Assembly (NCBI GenBank): GCA_022606135.1
Contig: JABYQN010000007.1
Coordinates: 930,001-994,000 of the forward strand
Direction: 5' to 3'
Source: Fomes fomentarius
Taxonomy: Eukaryota; Basidiomycota; Agaricomycetes; Polyporales; Polyporaceae
Length of the DNA stretch: 64,000 nucleotides
Part shown: piece by piece, positions 13,550 through 23,137 of the stretch
How the letters are laid out: every line of letters starts with the position of its first letter
Numbering within the stretch: position 1 is the first letter of the stretch
Notes under the pieces: generated by a model
The model's input: only the letters and a program-made list of their open reading frames with translations
The model's database searches: none
What the model was told of the DNA's origin: nothing
Position numbers and translations under genes: made by a program

Positions 13550-13711
13550 TTACCATCGCAATTCGAGCTGGCGCAACTTCGCGAGAATCAGCGCGATCGT
13601 AGCGACGTCCGTCTCATGCTCTAGCTCCGAAAGAAGGACCGTAATCTTCTGGTGATTCTTCTGAACCGTTGCAGAGTCCGGGCGCACGGCAATAATGGCA
13701 TCCGAGATGGA
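13550..13711 (-). pseudogene. Orphan terminal exon, family not recognised
   Basis: A 54-codon open segment starts just after a good acceptor (TCTAG) and ends at a TAA. It encodes a helical, charged end containing HQKITVLLSELEHETD and LILAKLRQLELRW. It lies directly downstream of the decayed USP48-like gene but does not continue the ubiquitin-protease fold. It may be the end of that broken gene fused by rearrangement, or the remnant of a third decayed gene. It could also be the last exon of a functional gene whose other exons I cannot find. Confidence 0.3.
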
Positions 13712-13739
13712 CTAGACAGCGGATTCACAGATACACCTG

Positions 13740-15010
13740 ATTAGGTATCAGCGACTGCAGTTCTGGATTCTGCTGTTTCCTGAACTCGTTGCCAAGATGA
13801 GCCATGAACAGTTTAGACAACCTGGGAGAGTTATCAACGATGGAGTTTATACAACGTGCTAGCAACGCCACGTACTCCTGAGCGTCTTGTTGCTCTGTGG
13901 CGCGCAGTTTCAAGCTCTCAACCAGCTTAACTCAGACTGGGTTGAAAGCAGTCAAGACGCTGTGTTGCATGGCAACAAAGGTCACTTGCAGTTGGAAGAT
14001 CGGAGATTCCTAGAATAGATTCAGAGGTATGCTCCGTAAGTGCCGAGAAGAAGTACCCACTTCGAATGAATGCTGCGCGTCTTGAGTGGGTTGACATGCA
14101 TAGACACCCTTGCGGAATGGTATTTCCTGAAACCAGACCTACACGACGGTGCATCAGATCATGCGTGTGATCACCACAGTGATTCTCTTACTTGTAGATA
14201 GGCATTCGCATAACAAGTAGCCCCAAAATTTCTAGGAGTCAATGAGAATCGCAGTGAGCGAGGAAGATGCGGTAACGGCCTACCTTCAGGCCTATCGGAG
14301 TGTGTCCATCTCTTGAATCTACAAGAGGGTTTACCCGATAGATTTGCAATGATGTATGCCTCGTAGGCGTCATCTTCGCCCCGCCCCATCTCAGGTGATC
14401 CCACTTACAACCTCAATGCCGAAGGGGCTTACCAGCATCCTCCCACCTATCTTGGCCAAGCGAGTTCAAGCAATTCAGATTAAGTTTGCAAGCTCTTATG
14501 CCACATGTTGGTCCCTCGTCATCAGAGATTACGATGACATCCTCCGCCGTTCAAGATTCTCCTTCCGGACTCCGGAGGGTGTTCGATGTGACCATTGACT
14601 TCTCTGTGAGGTGACTTGTGCTTCTCGACATGCTTGTTCAAGCAAAGCGGATGAGTGCTGTTCTTGGAGAAGCCAAAGGTGGCACCTCTGACCCGACCCA
14701 CCCCCACGCGGAGTAGGCAGCGTTTCCTGTAAGTTTCGCACGCTTCAGACGTTCACCAACAAAGAGACCAGTGAGACTAGGGGAGGCGCGCAGAGTACTC
14801 TTGAGGAGGAGACAAGTGCAGGGTCCGACGGGAGATAGTAGTATGTATTAGGTGCAAGGATGGAAGCAATCCAGCGGTGACGCGGCAGTGGCTGCCTCCT
14901 CCGCTCCGGGCGCCTCCTGTACGCGTCGCGTGAACGTGATCAGATCTCGTGCCAACTTTCGAGTCGGAGATACTGGTCTCCAAGCTTTCGGGAGTCAGAC
15001 GGTTCCATCG
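13740..15010 (-). pseudogene. Decayed ubiquitin C-terminal hydrolase, USP48-like
   Basis: Several exons of a USP48-type deubiquitinase can be followed on the minus strand. They are an AWGWVGSEV segment (about 14710), a GFSKNSTHPLCLNKHVEK segment (about 14650), VIVISDDEG with CKLNLNCLNSLGQD (about 14440-14540), the Cys box NFGATCYANAYLQ (about 14195-14235), VWFQEIPFRKGVYAC (about 14110) and LRATEQQDAQEY (about 13880-13910). Splice borders are still good. However, the first three segments lie in different frames within one stretch, and FNPV is followed by an in-frame TGA near 13937, apparently from a 6 bp insertion. The catalytic domain ends at LIPNQ near 13745 with no His box. The catalytic Cys is present but a functional protease is not possible. 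This copy is probably a duplicated, dead paralog. Confidence 0.75.
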
Positions 15011-15129
15011 CCATTAGTGCGTGCTACGTCGCACTGTAACTGCAGGGGCAACGAACTCGGAGTGAGTCAGTCTTTTTGATACCACGTTCTTATTCGCTCA
15101 GCCTATAAGTAGCCTTAAAGTTCCTCCCG

Positions 15130-16771
15130 TACCGTCGAGCCTTGCCTCCAGTACCCCCGGTGCAGACTCGGAAACGCGATCTGACAACGGTTCTGTCTCC
15201 GTCATCTCTTCAGTAGATGGCGTGCAAACAGACATGTCAGCTTCATCAACGAGCTGGGTAGACCAATTCTCGTCTTTGGAATCATCTCAGGTCTTTGCTG
15301 TCCCTCCATCTTCCGATGCGAATGGCGAGCCTTCTGGCTCTTCACCATCAATTCTAACAGGTGCCGACCTGACGGAGTCAATACTCACGACTAGCTCCAT
15401 GTCAAGTTCACCTGCTGCACCCGGATCATCGAATCCTGTATGCCACTCCACTCCATTCATTCACATACCCTTGACTCACGTCAAGCAAAGACTTCAGCGG
15501 ATGCTCATCTTGATGCACTCGGTCCATCCACAAGAAGCAAAGCTGAGCTATGGAGAGAGGTCAAAATACTCAGTACGTGGCACCAACCATCCTTTCCTCG
15601 GTTGTATGATCGCATGAATGAATGCTCCCTCCCCAACAGCATTTACTCGTACATTAACTGTAATCTACTCGATGACCCTCCTCACCCTCTTCACACACAT
15701 ACAACTCAACGTTCTCGGACGCTCAAAGTATATACAGTCCCTGATTCAGCAGGAACGCGACGAGCGCATCCGCGAACAGCTACAACATAGCACATCGGTG
15801 TATTCACTGTTCTGGGGGGACAAGAGTCTTGAAGACCCAGAACGGACGAGCTCGAGGAGTGCGAGAACGTGAGCGAGGAGACAGAGCGTAAATACCTCAC
15901 GCTCAGCTGGTGGATCCTCCACGTTGGCTGGAAGGACGTCGGGGAGCGCGTGAGGAGAGGCGTCGAGGAAGTCTTCGAAGGGTACGTCCTCGTTCAACTG
16001 GTGTGACTGTAGACCGCCATCGCTGAACGTGATGCTAGCGTCTCCCTCAAGACGAAGCTCTCAGCGGCAGACTTGCATCGCCTTATATGCGACGTGCGCC
16101 GTCGTGTAGAGTACGAAGTGACATTCGAAGGCAAGGAACGCCGAATGAAGTACGTCTAGGACCAAAAACCCCTCTCCTTCGCACACTCACGCTTACATTC
16201 ATACATCCATCTATTCCCTACCTATTCTTTCCATCGCAGCTTCATATCGACGCTTCTCCCACCCACGCTCGAAACGCTACAACACGTGCTTACTCAGGGC
16301 GGGATCCCCTCCTGGCTCGCGACCGCACATGAGCGGACATTCGACGCCTTCCTCTCAGAAACCCGCACGCACGTAGCCTCGGGCTCCTTTGAGCGCGTGC
16401 TCGAGGTCTGCCTGGACCACGCCACTGACGTCTGTCGCGGTGTCGAGAAGCATGCTTTTGGGTCCAACATTGATGACTCCGACTTGCTCTAGTTGGGCGG
16501 ACAGGAACCGCGAGAACGGCTCGCTGCAATGCTGCCCGGGCTGGCAAGATGGAGTCATTGAGCGCTGGAAGGGCTTCCGAATGAGCTTGTGGACGTGCGT
16601 GTTTCATTTACTGTACGAGCGAGGGATAGCTGCTGATGCCTTTATTTGCCCTGTATGATCCAGGAACTGGCGGAAACGAGGGAAATGTCTGCGCTTTCGG
16701 CCATCATATATACCAGCTATCAGGATCGCTTTCAGTACTCCATGCGCTTCTTGTGGACTGCTCATGAATGA
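15130..16771 (+). pseudogene. PEX3: Decayed peroxin-3 (PEX3) copy
   Basis: Pex3 is the peroxisomal membrane anchor that docks Pex19. Recognisable exons include a Ser/Thr-rich linker (15130-15435), KAELWREVKIL, FTRTLTVIYSMTLLTLFTHI, LNVLGRSKYIQSLIQQERDE, KYLTLSWWILHVGWKDVGE, VSLKTKLSAADLHRLICDVR, STLLPPTLETLQHVLTQGG and RVLEVCLDHATDV. The last exon ends at the TGA at 16769-16771. Intron borders are intact. Four defects are visible. The N-terminal membrane and Pex19-binding part is absent, because upstream frames are closed by stops. A frameshift occurs near 15840, between EDP and the EECENVSEE block. In-frame stops occur at 16490-16492 (TAG) and 16559-16561 (TGA, inside LPGLARWSH-x-ALEGLPNELVD). 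Because PEX3 is essential for peroxisomes, a functional copy should exist elsewhere in the genome. Confidence 0.85.
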
Positions 16772-17543
16772 GTGAAAACTTAGCGTTCCGTGTCATGAGC
16801 CACAGCGTACGGCAGTGCTTCACCTGCAAGCCGGGCACCTGGCACGTTGTTCAATTCACCCAGTCCGCGGCTCCGTCCTAGTGTAGGGTATCATCGCGCC
16901 TTCACTGATTTAAGAAAAAAGGGCTCGCGATCGGTGTCCCCATATACGAAGAGTACCCTCTTGTGACATACAACAACGCGCTTATCTTCGCTGACCCCGA
17001 CCAGTATGTGAACGCCTTCTCTCCTCGCTATCGTTGCTTTCGTTTCACGTCGATCCGGTAAATTGACATACCTACAGGGTGTGCAACAGCTGCGGCTGTT
17101 TGCGAGCAAACACTACCAACAACGTACCACACGCCAGCTGGTCTATGCTCTGCCTGGTCTATCTCAATCCCTGCGACCACTAGGCAGTCAGTGCATTTCT
17201 GCGCCAAACACCTAAGTCGCTCACAGGGACGGTCGAAGACTGGGTGTGATGTGTACATTGAAGCTGGTGGGGGTACCTAACACTGTCGTTATGCCAGGTC
17301 ACATTCTCGAAAGGATAGCGGAGGCTATGCACGTCACAGGATTGCGTTTTACATAGAACTTGTACACAAACAACTGGTGGATTGGTGCAACTTGTAGGGA
17401 TTCGTGGTGAGGGGCAAGAAGAAAATCCATGAGACACAAGAGACCCAGTTACGACCACAGCGGCAATATGATGGGACAGTCTCACGGCTATGAAGGGTGT
17501 TTGGGACCCTCTACTTCCATGGCGCCCTCAACCCCGCCACCGT
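16772..17543. other. Gap with no recognisable gene
   Basis: About 770 bp separate the PEX3 remnant from the next gene. Short minus-strand open stretches exist (for example around 17028-17258, with DQAEHRPAGVWYVVGSVCSQ) and look coding-like, but I cannot link them to a family or to each other. They may be debris of another decayed gene. Confidence 0.4.
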
Positions 17544-19381
17544 CTACGTCGTCGAGGGACCCGGGATCTCTTGGGTCACGTCCTCCGCTGCCTCCGCATT
17601 GGCTGCCGCCTCTACCTCGGCCTCCACCTCGGCATCCGCTACCACTGCACTAGCATCTGCTCCCGCGGCCACCTGTACGTCGGGGTCCATCGGCGGCACC
17701 CGTGGAATGGGTTCCTGATCGGGATACGTAGCCTCCCTCCAGTGAGCGTTCGCAATCCCGCGCAGATGGTCATGGATAAATGCACTGTTCCATGGCCACC
17801 AGCGCTTGTACGGTGCTTGAGGGTCGATGACTACGTCCACGGCGGCACCATCCTTGGTTCTGTCATGCACTACCAGCATGAATTCGAGTCCCCCGATCGG
17901 GTCTTTTGCTACCCGGCAACCCAGACCCCAGATATCATACGACGAGGGGAATAGACCTATGTATGATTCGAGCTGCTGGAATGGATCTTTTGAGATCTTG
18001 TCCTCGACAATGAGGATGACCTGGTTGGGATCGCCTTCTTGCACGACCATGAAATCAGGTGCACCGTGTGGTGCGTGGCCGGTTCCTCTGCCAGGCACTT
18101 TTCGTCGACATGAGTCGACGGAGTTGTTTGTGCTTGCAAGAGAGGATCCAGAAACTTCCATTGTGGGATCATCTGAGGAAGTGGACGTATTATTGGCAAT
18201 CAGAGGTGGTGAAGAGGAATCAGAAGCGTGGTTGACTGCTTCGTCACAGTGATCTGAAGACGACGATGATACATCAACATCCACGGAGTCGGAGTGTTCG
18301 GTCGCATCGGTAGATAGCACCAAGGGTAACGAATCACTCCAGAGAGTGGACAAGGTAGGAGACAAAGAGGATTTGATGGGCGTGATAGGCCTCGACAGCA
18401 TTTTCTCAAAGGCAGAGTCATCTCCACCGGTCCGTGGTGTTGACTGGGACACGGGTTTGAAGAAGAACATGTCAAGAGACGGCGCGGGCGAATCATCGAG
18501 CACCGTCGAGATGTCAGCTGACAGTATGGATTTGAGCATGCTCTCTGTGTGGTCGGGGATGGAGCCGTCGATTGAACCGTCTTCCGGATGCGTTGAGGCT
18601 GCCCATTCAACAACAGTACGGGCCAAAAAAGACCAGTCCGTCAAAGGTTGGGCGAATTTTATTGCTTTCCTGACCTTGTGGTGTGGCGCCACCTGGAAAC
18701 GGCCCTTGGAAGGGAAGATCGTGTTGAGAAATGAGTCCATGCAAGCATCGACGGTAGACTCGTAGCGGGGAGAGGTAATGTCGCGCATCTTATCCCATAA
18801 CCACTGGGGAAGAGGGGGTCGGCAGGCATCCGCCAGCTCTGGGTAAGACCCACGCAAACCACCCTGAACAGAATATCAGGTGTTGTTCGCTAAAAGAAGC
18901 GAAAACCGTACCTGAATCTTCTTCAGACGCGACCTAACACTGCTGAGTACCCTGCCAAAGTCTCCCCGAAAGTCCCCTTTCTGAGACCCCCTGCGCCATG
19001 TCGAGACACAATGTTTGATTGGACTGAGTCGTACTCAAAAGAAAAACTTACTCTTTCTGCGATGATAAGGGTCAGATATAGTAAGAGATTGGAAGTGAGC
19101 TCGTACTTACAAGAGAGGCCAAACACTCTTCCACTTTTGCAATCACTACCTCAATGTCCTCTTCAGGAGAGCTACTCAATGCCTTCTCCACATCTCTGAT
19201 TAGAGAGATACGCAGGTTAGCGCAGGCAGCTAGGGTATCGCAGCATGTCTCACATCTCATCCATGCAAGCGACCATGACGGTGGGAGAGAAACGATCAAG
19301 ATGGTCAGGCGCTTGCTCCTTCCACCTATATTCGATCTCCGCTTCAAATTGTGGGATAACAGCAGGTTGAACGGTGACCAT
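17544..19381 (-). CDS. Unknown basidiomycete protein with PD-(D/E)XK-like motif
   Basis: Four exons join in frame: 19381-19254, 19195-19111, 18980-18912 and 18863-17544, with GT-AG introns of 58, 130 and 48 bp. They give about 535 residues starting MVTVQPAVIPQF. The first 150 residues are helical, and the middle is Ser/Asp/Thr-rich and probably disordered. Then comes GAPDFMVVQ followed about ten residues later by VILIVEDKIS and a helix containing QLESYIGLF. The order PD, a short gap, then E-x-K on a hydrophobic strand followed by a helix with Gln is the layout of PD-(D/E)XK nuclease-like domains, which occur in many uncharacterised basidiomycete proteins. The C-terminus is an acidic Ala/Val/Glu repeat. 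The nuclease link is inference from the motif only. Its ATG is 21 bp from the ATG of the opposite gene. Confidence 0.6.
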
Positions 19382-19402
19382 GCTCGTGTTGTTCTGAACA
19401 TC

Positions 19403-20099
19403 ATGGCTGAACCCTCCACTAAACCTTCTGCGTCCTCTTCTCTGAGGCCGGTCGACATCACTGTCGCGGGGTACCTCCTCACCCCAGAAATGCTCAAGCA
19501 CTTGTGCATCCTCAAGTACGGCTACTCGGAGGCCGAAGTCGAGGAGGTCGGTCCTGTGGATGCTGCCGCGATTCACTACTCTAGACACGGCATCCTCGAT
19601 GCTCCATGCCTCCTACCGGTGTCGTATCGCCGTCGGTCGACTCCCGAACGACTTGAAGAAGGATGGCTCCTCACCGGAAAGGCCGCATTCTTCCATCCCA
19701 CGGCAACGCCTCCGGAGTTGCCCCTGGACGACAAAATCCGGAAGTACCTCAACCATTGGTTCCCCCCGGACCTGCTGCAAATGGAAGAGTTCAAGGAGGT
19801 TCGCTATATGCAGATGCTTTGGCCTCGGGATTTGTGGCGTGCGTTTCTAGCTAGTCAGTGTTCGTAGTCAATCTCTGATCATGCATACAGCTCGTGGCGT
19901 GATTTTGCAAAAGATGAGGATGCGGCAGAAGGCCTTCAGTGACAACCGCAAGCGACAATTGATTCAATGGGTTCTGGGAGAGCAGTCCCGCGGAGTGAGT
20001 CCAGTAGTGGTGGTACGTATCAACGTTGATCGCTACCTTAATCTAAAGCTGACACTGTATCAGCCTCCTAGGTTTCCGACATTGTGGTTGATGGATTGA
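19403..20099 (+). CDS. Unknown small protein, divergent from the preceding gene
   Basis: Three exons (19403-19838, 19891-20012, 20064-20099) join in frame across 52 bp and 51 bp GT-AG introns and end in TGA. The product is about 197 residues and soluble, with no signal peptide or membrane segment. It begins MAEPSTKPSAS, followed by a region with LLTPEMLKHLCILKYGYSE, a Trp/Pro-rich middle (LNHWFPPDLLQMEE) and a basic helix (KMRMRQKAFSDNRKRQLIQW). I do not recognise the family. The frame stays open upstream to 19154, but that part is antisense to exons of the minus-strand gene, so I prefer the ATG at 19403. Confidence 0.5.
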
Positions 20100-20600
20100 A
20101 ACCTCGTTGCGTCGTCTCATCTCGTAAACTATCCGCACTCCCGACATGCCATTCTTTGTCCAGCCAAACCCTCTCGGGCTCGGTACTAGTCATTCGCAAA
20201 CCTGCATCCGTCTTTCACGTCATCCTGCAATTTATACTTTACCCTTCCCCTGACTTTTCTCATCGTGTTCCAGCCAATCAGTTCTATCGTTGCACAGCAT
20301 CGTTGTTGTCCATTTGTCAACTCTCTTCTAGATGGAGCAGCACTTGTGGTCGCATTGCATTACATCGCGTACGGACATTCGCGTATGATGGAGAGCTACA
20401 ATGTACTATATCGCGTGTATCATACCGAACGTCTGGAGCCTCTTCTCAACGATGTGCACATGGGTATGCGTCACGGCAACGCGACATCAACCTCGGGGAT
20501 TTCACTATACATATCATGTATCTGGAGGCGGCATAAATATCACTACTGGTTGACGCCGATACATCAGGCATATCAGATGGTAAATAGGCGTTGGAGGCCA
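20100..20600. other. Gap between gene and transposon island
   Basis: About 500 bp follow the small plus-strand gene up to the hAT-like insertion. The sequence should include its 3' UTR. I see no convincing coding exon or repeat in it. Confidence 0.4.
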
Positions 20601-20608
20601 GGTTTCGC

Positions 20609-20642
20609 AGGACCCCCGACATATCACCAAAATCCCTGAGCC
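20609..20642 (+). repeat. Left terminal inverted repeat of the hAT-like element
   Basis: 34 bp, starting AGGACCCCCGAC and ending CCCTGAGCC. It is the exact inverse complement of 21462-21495. The 8 bp GGTTTCGC lies immediately outside. Confidence 0.9.
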
Positions 20643-21461
20643 GATTTCCGGACACTTTTGACCGGCCGGACCCCCTATGCCTAGCGAATGTCCGGACATT
20701 TGGCCAAGATTTTCGGCCAAGCCCCCATCTCATAATCCGGACACGGTCAGCACCTGACTAGGAAGGCCTGATCCTGCCCGACCACCCACCGGTACTCCCT
20801 CCGGTTGCCGGCCCGCATTGTACTGTGAGGACATGAGGACGGTCGCCTGCCAGGCGCGACTATGGGCGTTACCGTGTGACATGCATGTGACATACATGTC
20901 CGAACATACTCGACGAAGGGCGAAGTGCCAGGAACTAGTACTCAACGTGTATTCTATAGCTTCCAGTATTTTTCATTTGCACACTCTGCATACACTTGTA
21001 AAGTTGTTGCTCGAGAGGTTTAAAGGTTCCCAAAATTGGAGTCAGTGCCAGTGACAGCCGCCACTGGCACCGGGTGAATTCAATCTGACACAAAGGAGTG
21101 TGATAAATTATCCCAGTGCCCTCAAAAACAATTTATTCCTATAGCCTCTCGCGAAGGCACGCAGGAACATGAAGGATGCGGAGAAGGACTTGTAGTGTAC
21201 GGGGTGTGTGTTTTATGTATCTAACAGTGTGTAGTTGGGCTTGAGAGCTCTTGGGAGTGTTTTGTGAGCTCGCCCGGACAATTTACGCATTTTGTGACGC
21301 CTGATCTTGCCCATCCGGACGTAGTTGACCCCCTAAGAGGCCTCTTGCCACCATCCGGACCATATCCCCGCCGAAGGCGGGCAGCCTGAGGCAATCCGGA
21401 CGTCTGGAGGCCAAAATTGGGACATTTTTTCCGGACATTCAGGGCCAAATTTTGGCGGCCA

Positions 21462-21495
21462 GGCTCAGGGATTTTGGTGATATGTCGGGGGTCCT
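21462..21495 (-). repeat. Right terminal inverted repeat of the hAT-like element
   Basis: 34 bp inverse copy of 20609-20642, followed directly by the second GGTTTCGC target duplication at 21496-21503. Confidence 0.9.
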
Positions 21496-21605
21496 GGTTT
21501 CGCCTTAGCGAGCTAGCTGGCATCCAGGCGTCTACGGACTGCGGGAGAGTTTCTTGTGGCTCAGGCCATCATGCCGTTCTTGCCGTCTGTTATCTACAAA
21601 TGATT

Positions 21606-21626
21606 CGGTCAATATTATATTGACCG
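21606..21626. repeat. Perfect 9 bp-arm palindrome upstream of the Ngaro-like gag
   Basis: CGGTCAATA and TATTGACCG flank a 3 bp TTA centre. It sits about 360 bp before the gag-like ATG, where the 5' end of the retroelement should be. It could be part of the element terminus or only a chance hairpin. Confidence 0.4.
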
Positions 21627-21985
21627 GGGTCTATGTTGCGTGAAGAGCAGGTGCGCGCGACGCGTTGCGTTGCGCTTTGTCTCTTTGTGCCTTTGACCTT
21701 TGTCACAATACGCTTGGTGTTTCCAAATTCTATATGTTCCTCTCCTCTCTCTCTTCCTCTCCTCCATCTCCTTCCTCACCCGCGTGCTCAAAAGGTACAT
21801 CCTATACTTTATATTCACATCTCCTTCCTCACCCACGTGCTTGAAAGTCCCCGGACTTCAAGTTCTTTGCTTTTTCTCAGGTCACGGCTCCGTGTCCACG
21901 CCGAGCCACTCCCCAGCGAGGTCCTGACGGTCGCTTCCTCAGGCGAACCGCCAAACCAATAGACTTCACACACGAGCCACAGTAT

Positions 21986-22954
21986 ATGGATACTAGCATG
22001 CCTGATACCTCCGGGAGTATGTCCGCCTCCGGCGGTGCCGCAAGTGGTAGCAACAGCGCGCAGCCACCCATCACGCAGCCTGACCCCGCGCTTGTGGCCG
22101 CGATCAAGGCCGTCCTGGTCTCCTTTACCTTGGACCAAATGCAAGCTATCTTGACCATGTTCGCATCAGTTCAAACTGGTCAACCAGTTGCGGGCGCACC
22201 TCTTCCGGCAGTGGCTACCCCAGTGGTAGTCACCGCGGCCGCCTTCCTGCAGTTCACGTTCGCGCCTGCAAATCCCGTTGCTCTGGGTACGTCACTCCTT
22301 GTTATGTTCCCGTCCATCGACAGATCAGTCCTGCTCAAGGTCGCTTGGCATGAGTTCAAGCCGAGCGATCTGTACAAGCTTGATCCTCGGCACAAAGACC
22401 GTGCCGCTCGACAAATTCTCGACGTGAGCAGTGGGGTGGTCTTGGTGCGCGATCACGCGCCTCAAGACTATCCTACATTCCACGCCTTGTACATCCCCCT
22501 CAATATGTTCTTCAACGTGCTAGCGGGGTTCGTGGCTACGGGCGGCGATGCCATGGCACTATATCAAATCACGTCCAGCAGCGCCGCGTACCTCGCGCGC
22601 ATCATACAGTTCAGTCAAGACTACCAGTGGTCGGCAGTCCTGGCATACCACTTCGACTTCCACTACAAGCGACACCACGACATGCTTCGTGGGGACTACT
22701 CCGGATGGGCGACTATCGACACCGGCCTTCAGGCGGAACACCTTATTGGGCGGGAGCGTGCACACCACTCCACTGCTGCGAAGCCGGCGCACAACAGTCA
22801 AGCCAAGCTGCGCAACTCCGACGAAGTCTGCCGCAACTTCAATAAAGGCTTCTGTGTAAACCCTGGCAAGGGCGGCCACATCCACAAGTGCGTGGGCTGC
22901 GGCGCTGCGGACCACAGCCAGTCCACCTGCGCGCATGCACCAGTGCCTGCCTGA
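21986..22954 (+). CDS. Gag-like protein of the Ngaro/DIRS element
   Basis: An intact frame of 322 residues. The N-terminus is rich in Ser, Gly, Ala and Pro. The middle is helical, with HEFKPSDLYKLDPRH and YQWSAVLAYHFDFHYKRHHD. The C-terminus holds a Cys/His cluster, CRNFNKGFC followed by CVGCGAADHSQSTC, of the kind seen at the end of Gag proteins in Ngaro/DIRS elements, where it probably binds RNA. The ATG at 21986 is the first in frame. The RT frame begins about 180 bp downstream. No stop interrupts it, unlike the frames that follow. Confidence 0.8.
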   Translation: MDTSMPDTSGSMSASGGAASGSNSAQPPITQPDPALVAAIKAVLVSFTLDQMQAILTMFASVQTGQPVAGAPLPAVATPVVVTAAAFLQFTFAPANPVALGTSLLVMFPSIDRSVLLKVAWHEFKPSDLYKLDPRHKDRAARQILDVSSGVVLVRDHAPQDYPTFHALYIPLNMFFNVLAGFVATGGDAMALYQITSSSAAYLARIIQFSQDYQWSAVLAYHFDFHYKRHHDMLRGDYSGWATIDTGLQAEHLIGRERAHHSTAAKPAHNSQAKLRNSDEVCRNFNKGFCVNPGKGGHIHKCVGCGAADHSQSTCAHAPVPA

Positions 22955-23137
22955 AGGTCTGGCAGGACGGACAGCGAGCGTGGCCACACCGCTCGTCTTT
23001 GCCTAGCATCTTCCTCACACATCAACCCCTCATCCCCATCTCATATATCTGCTATCGCCCCTGACCCCGTCGTCATCTCTCCCCTTCCTACAGCGCTCCG
23101 CACGCCTTCTCCTTCCCAAATCTTCGCTCCCGGCCCC

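Larger units (their letters stand above)
20609..21495. mobile_element. Non-autonomous hAT-like DNA transposon (887 bp)
   Basis: The two ends are perfect inverted copies of each other over 34 bp, beginning AGGACCCCCGACATATCACC. The element is flanked by an identical 8 bp direct repeat GGTTTCGC at 20601-20608 and 21496-21503. An 8 bp target-site duplication is the hallmark of the hAT superfamily. Just inside the ends the motif TCCGGAC or CCGGACA recurs many times (for example near 20645, 20690, 20735, 21315, 21350, 21397 and 21431), as expected for subterminal transposase-binding repeats. No open frame resembles a hAT transposase or BED finger, so mobility would have depended on an enzyme supplied elsewhere. 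Perfect inverted repeats and target duplication suggest a fairly recent insertion. Confidence 0.85.
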
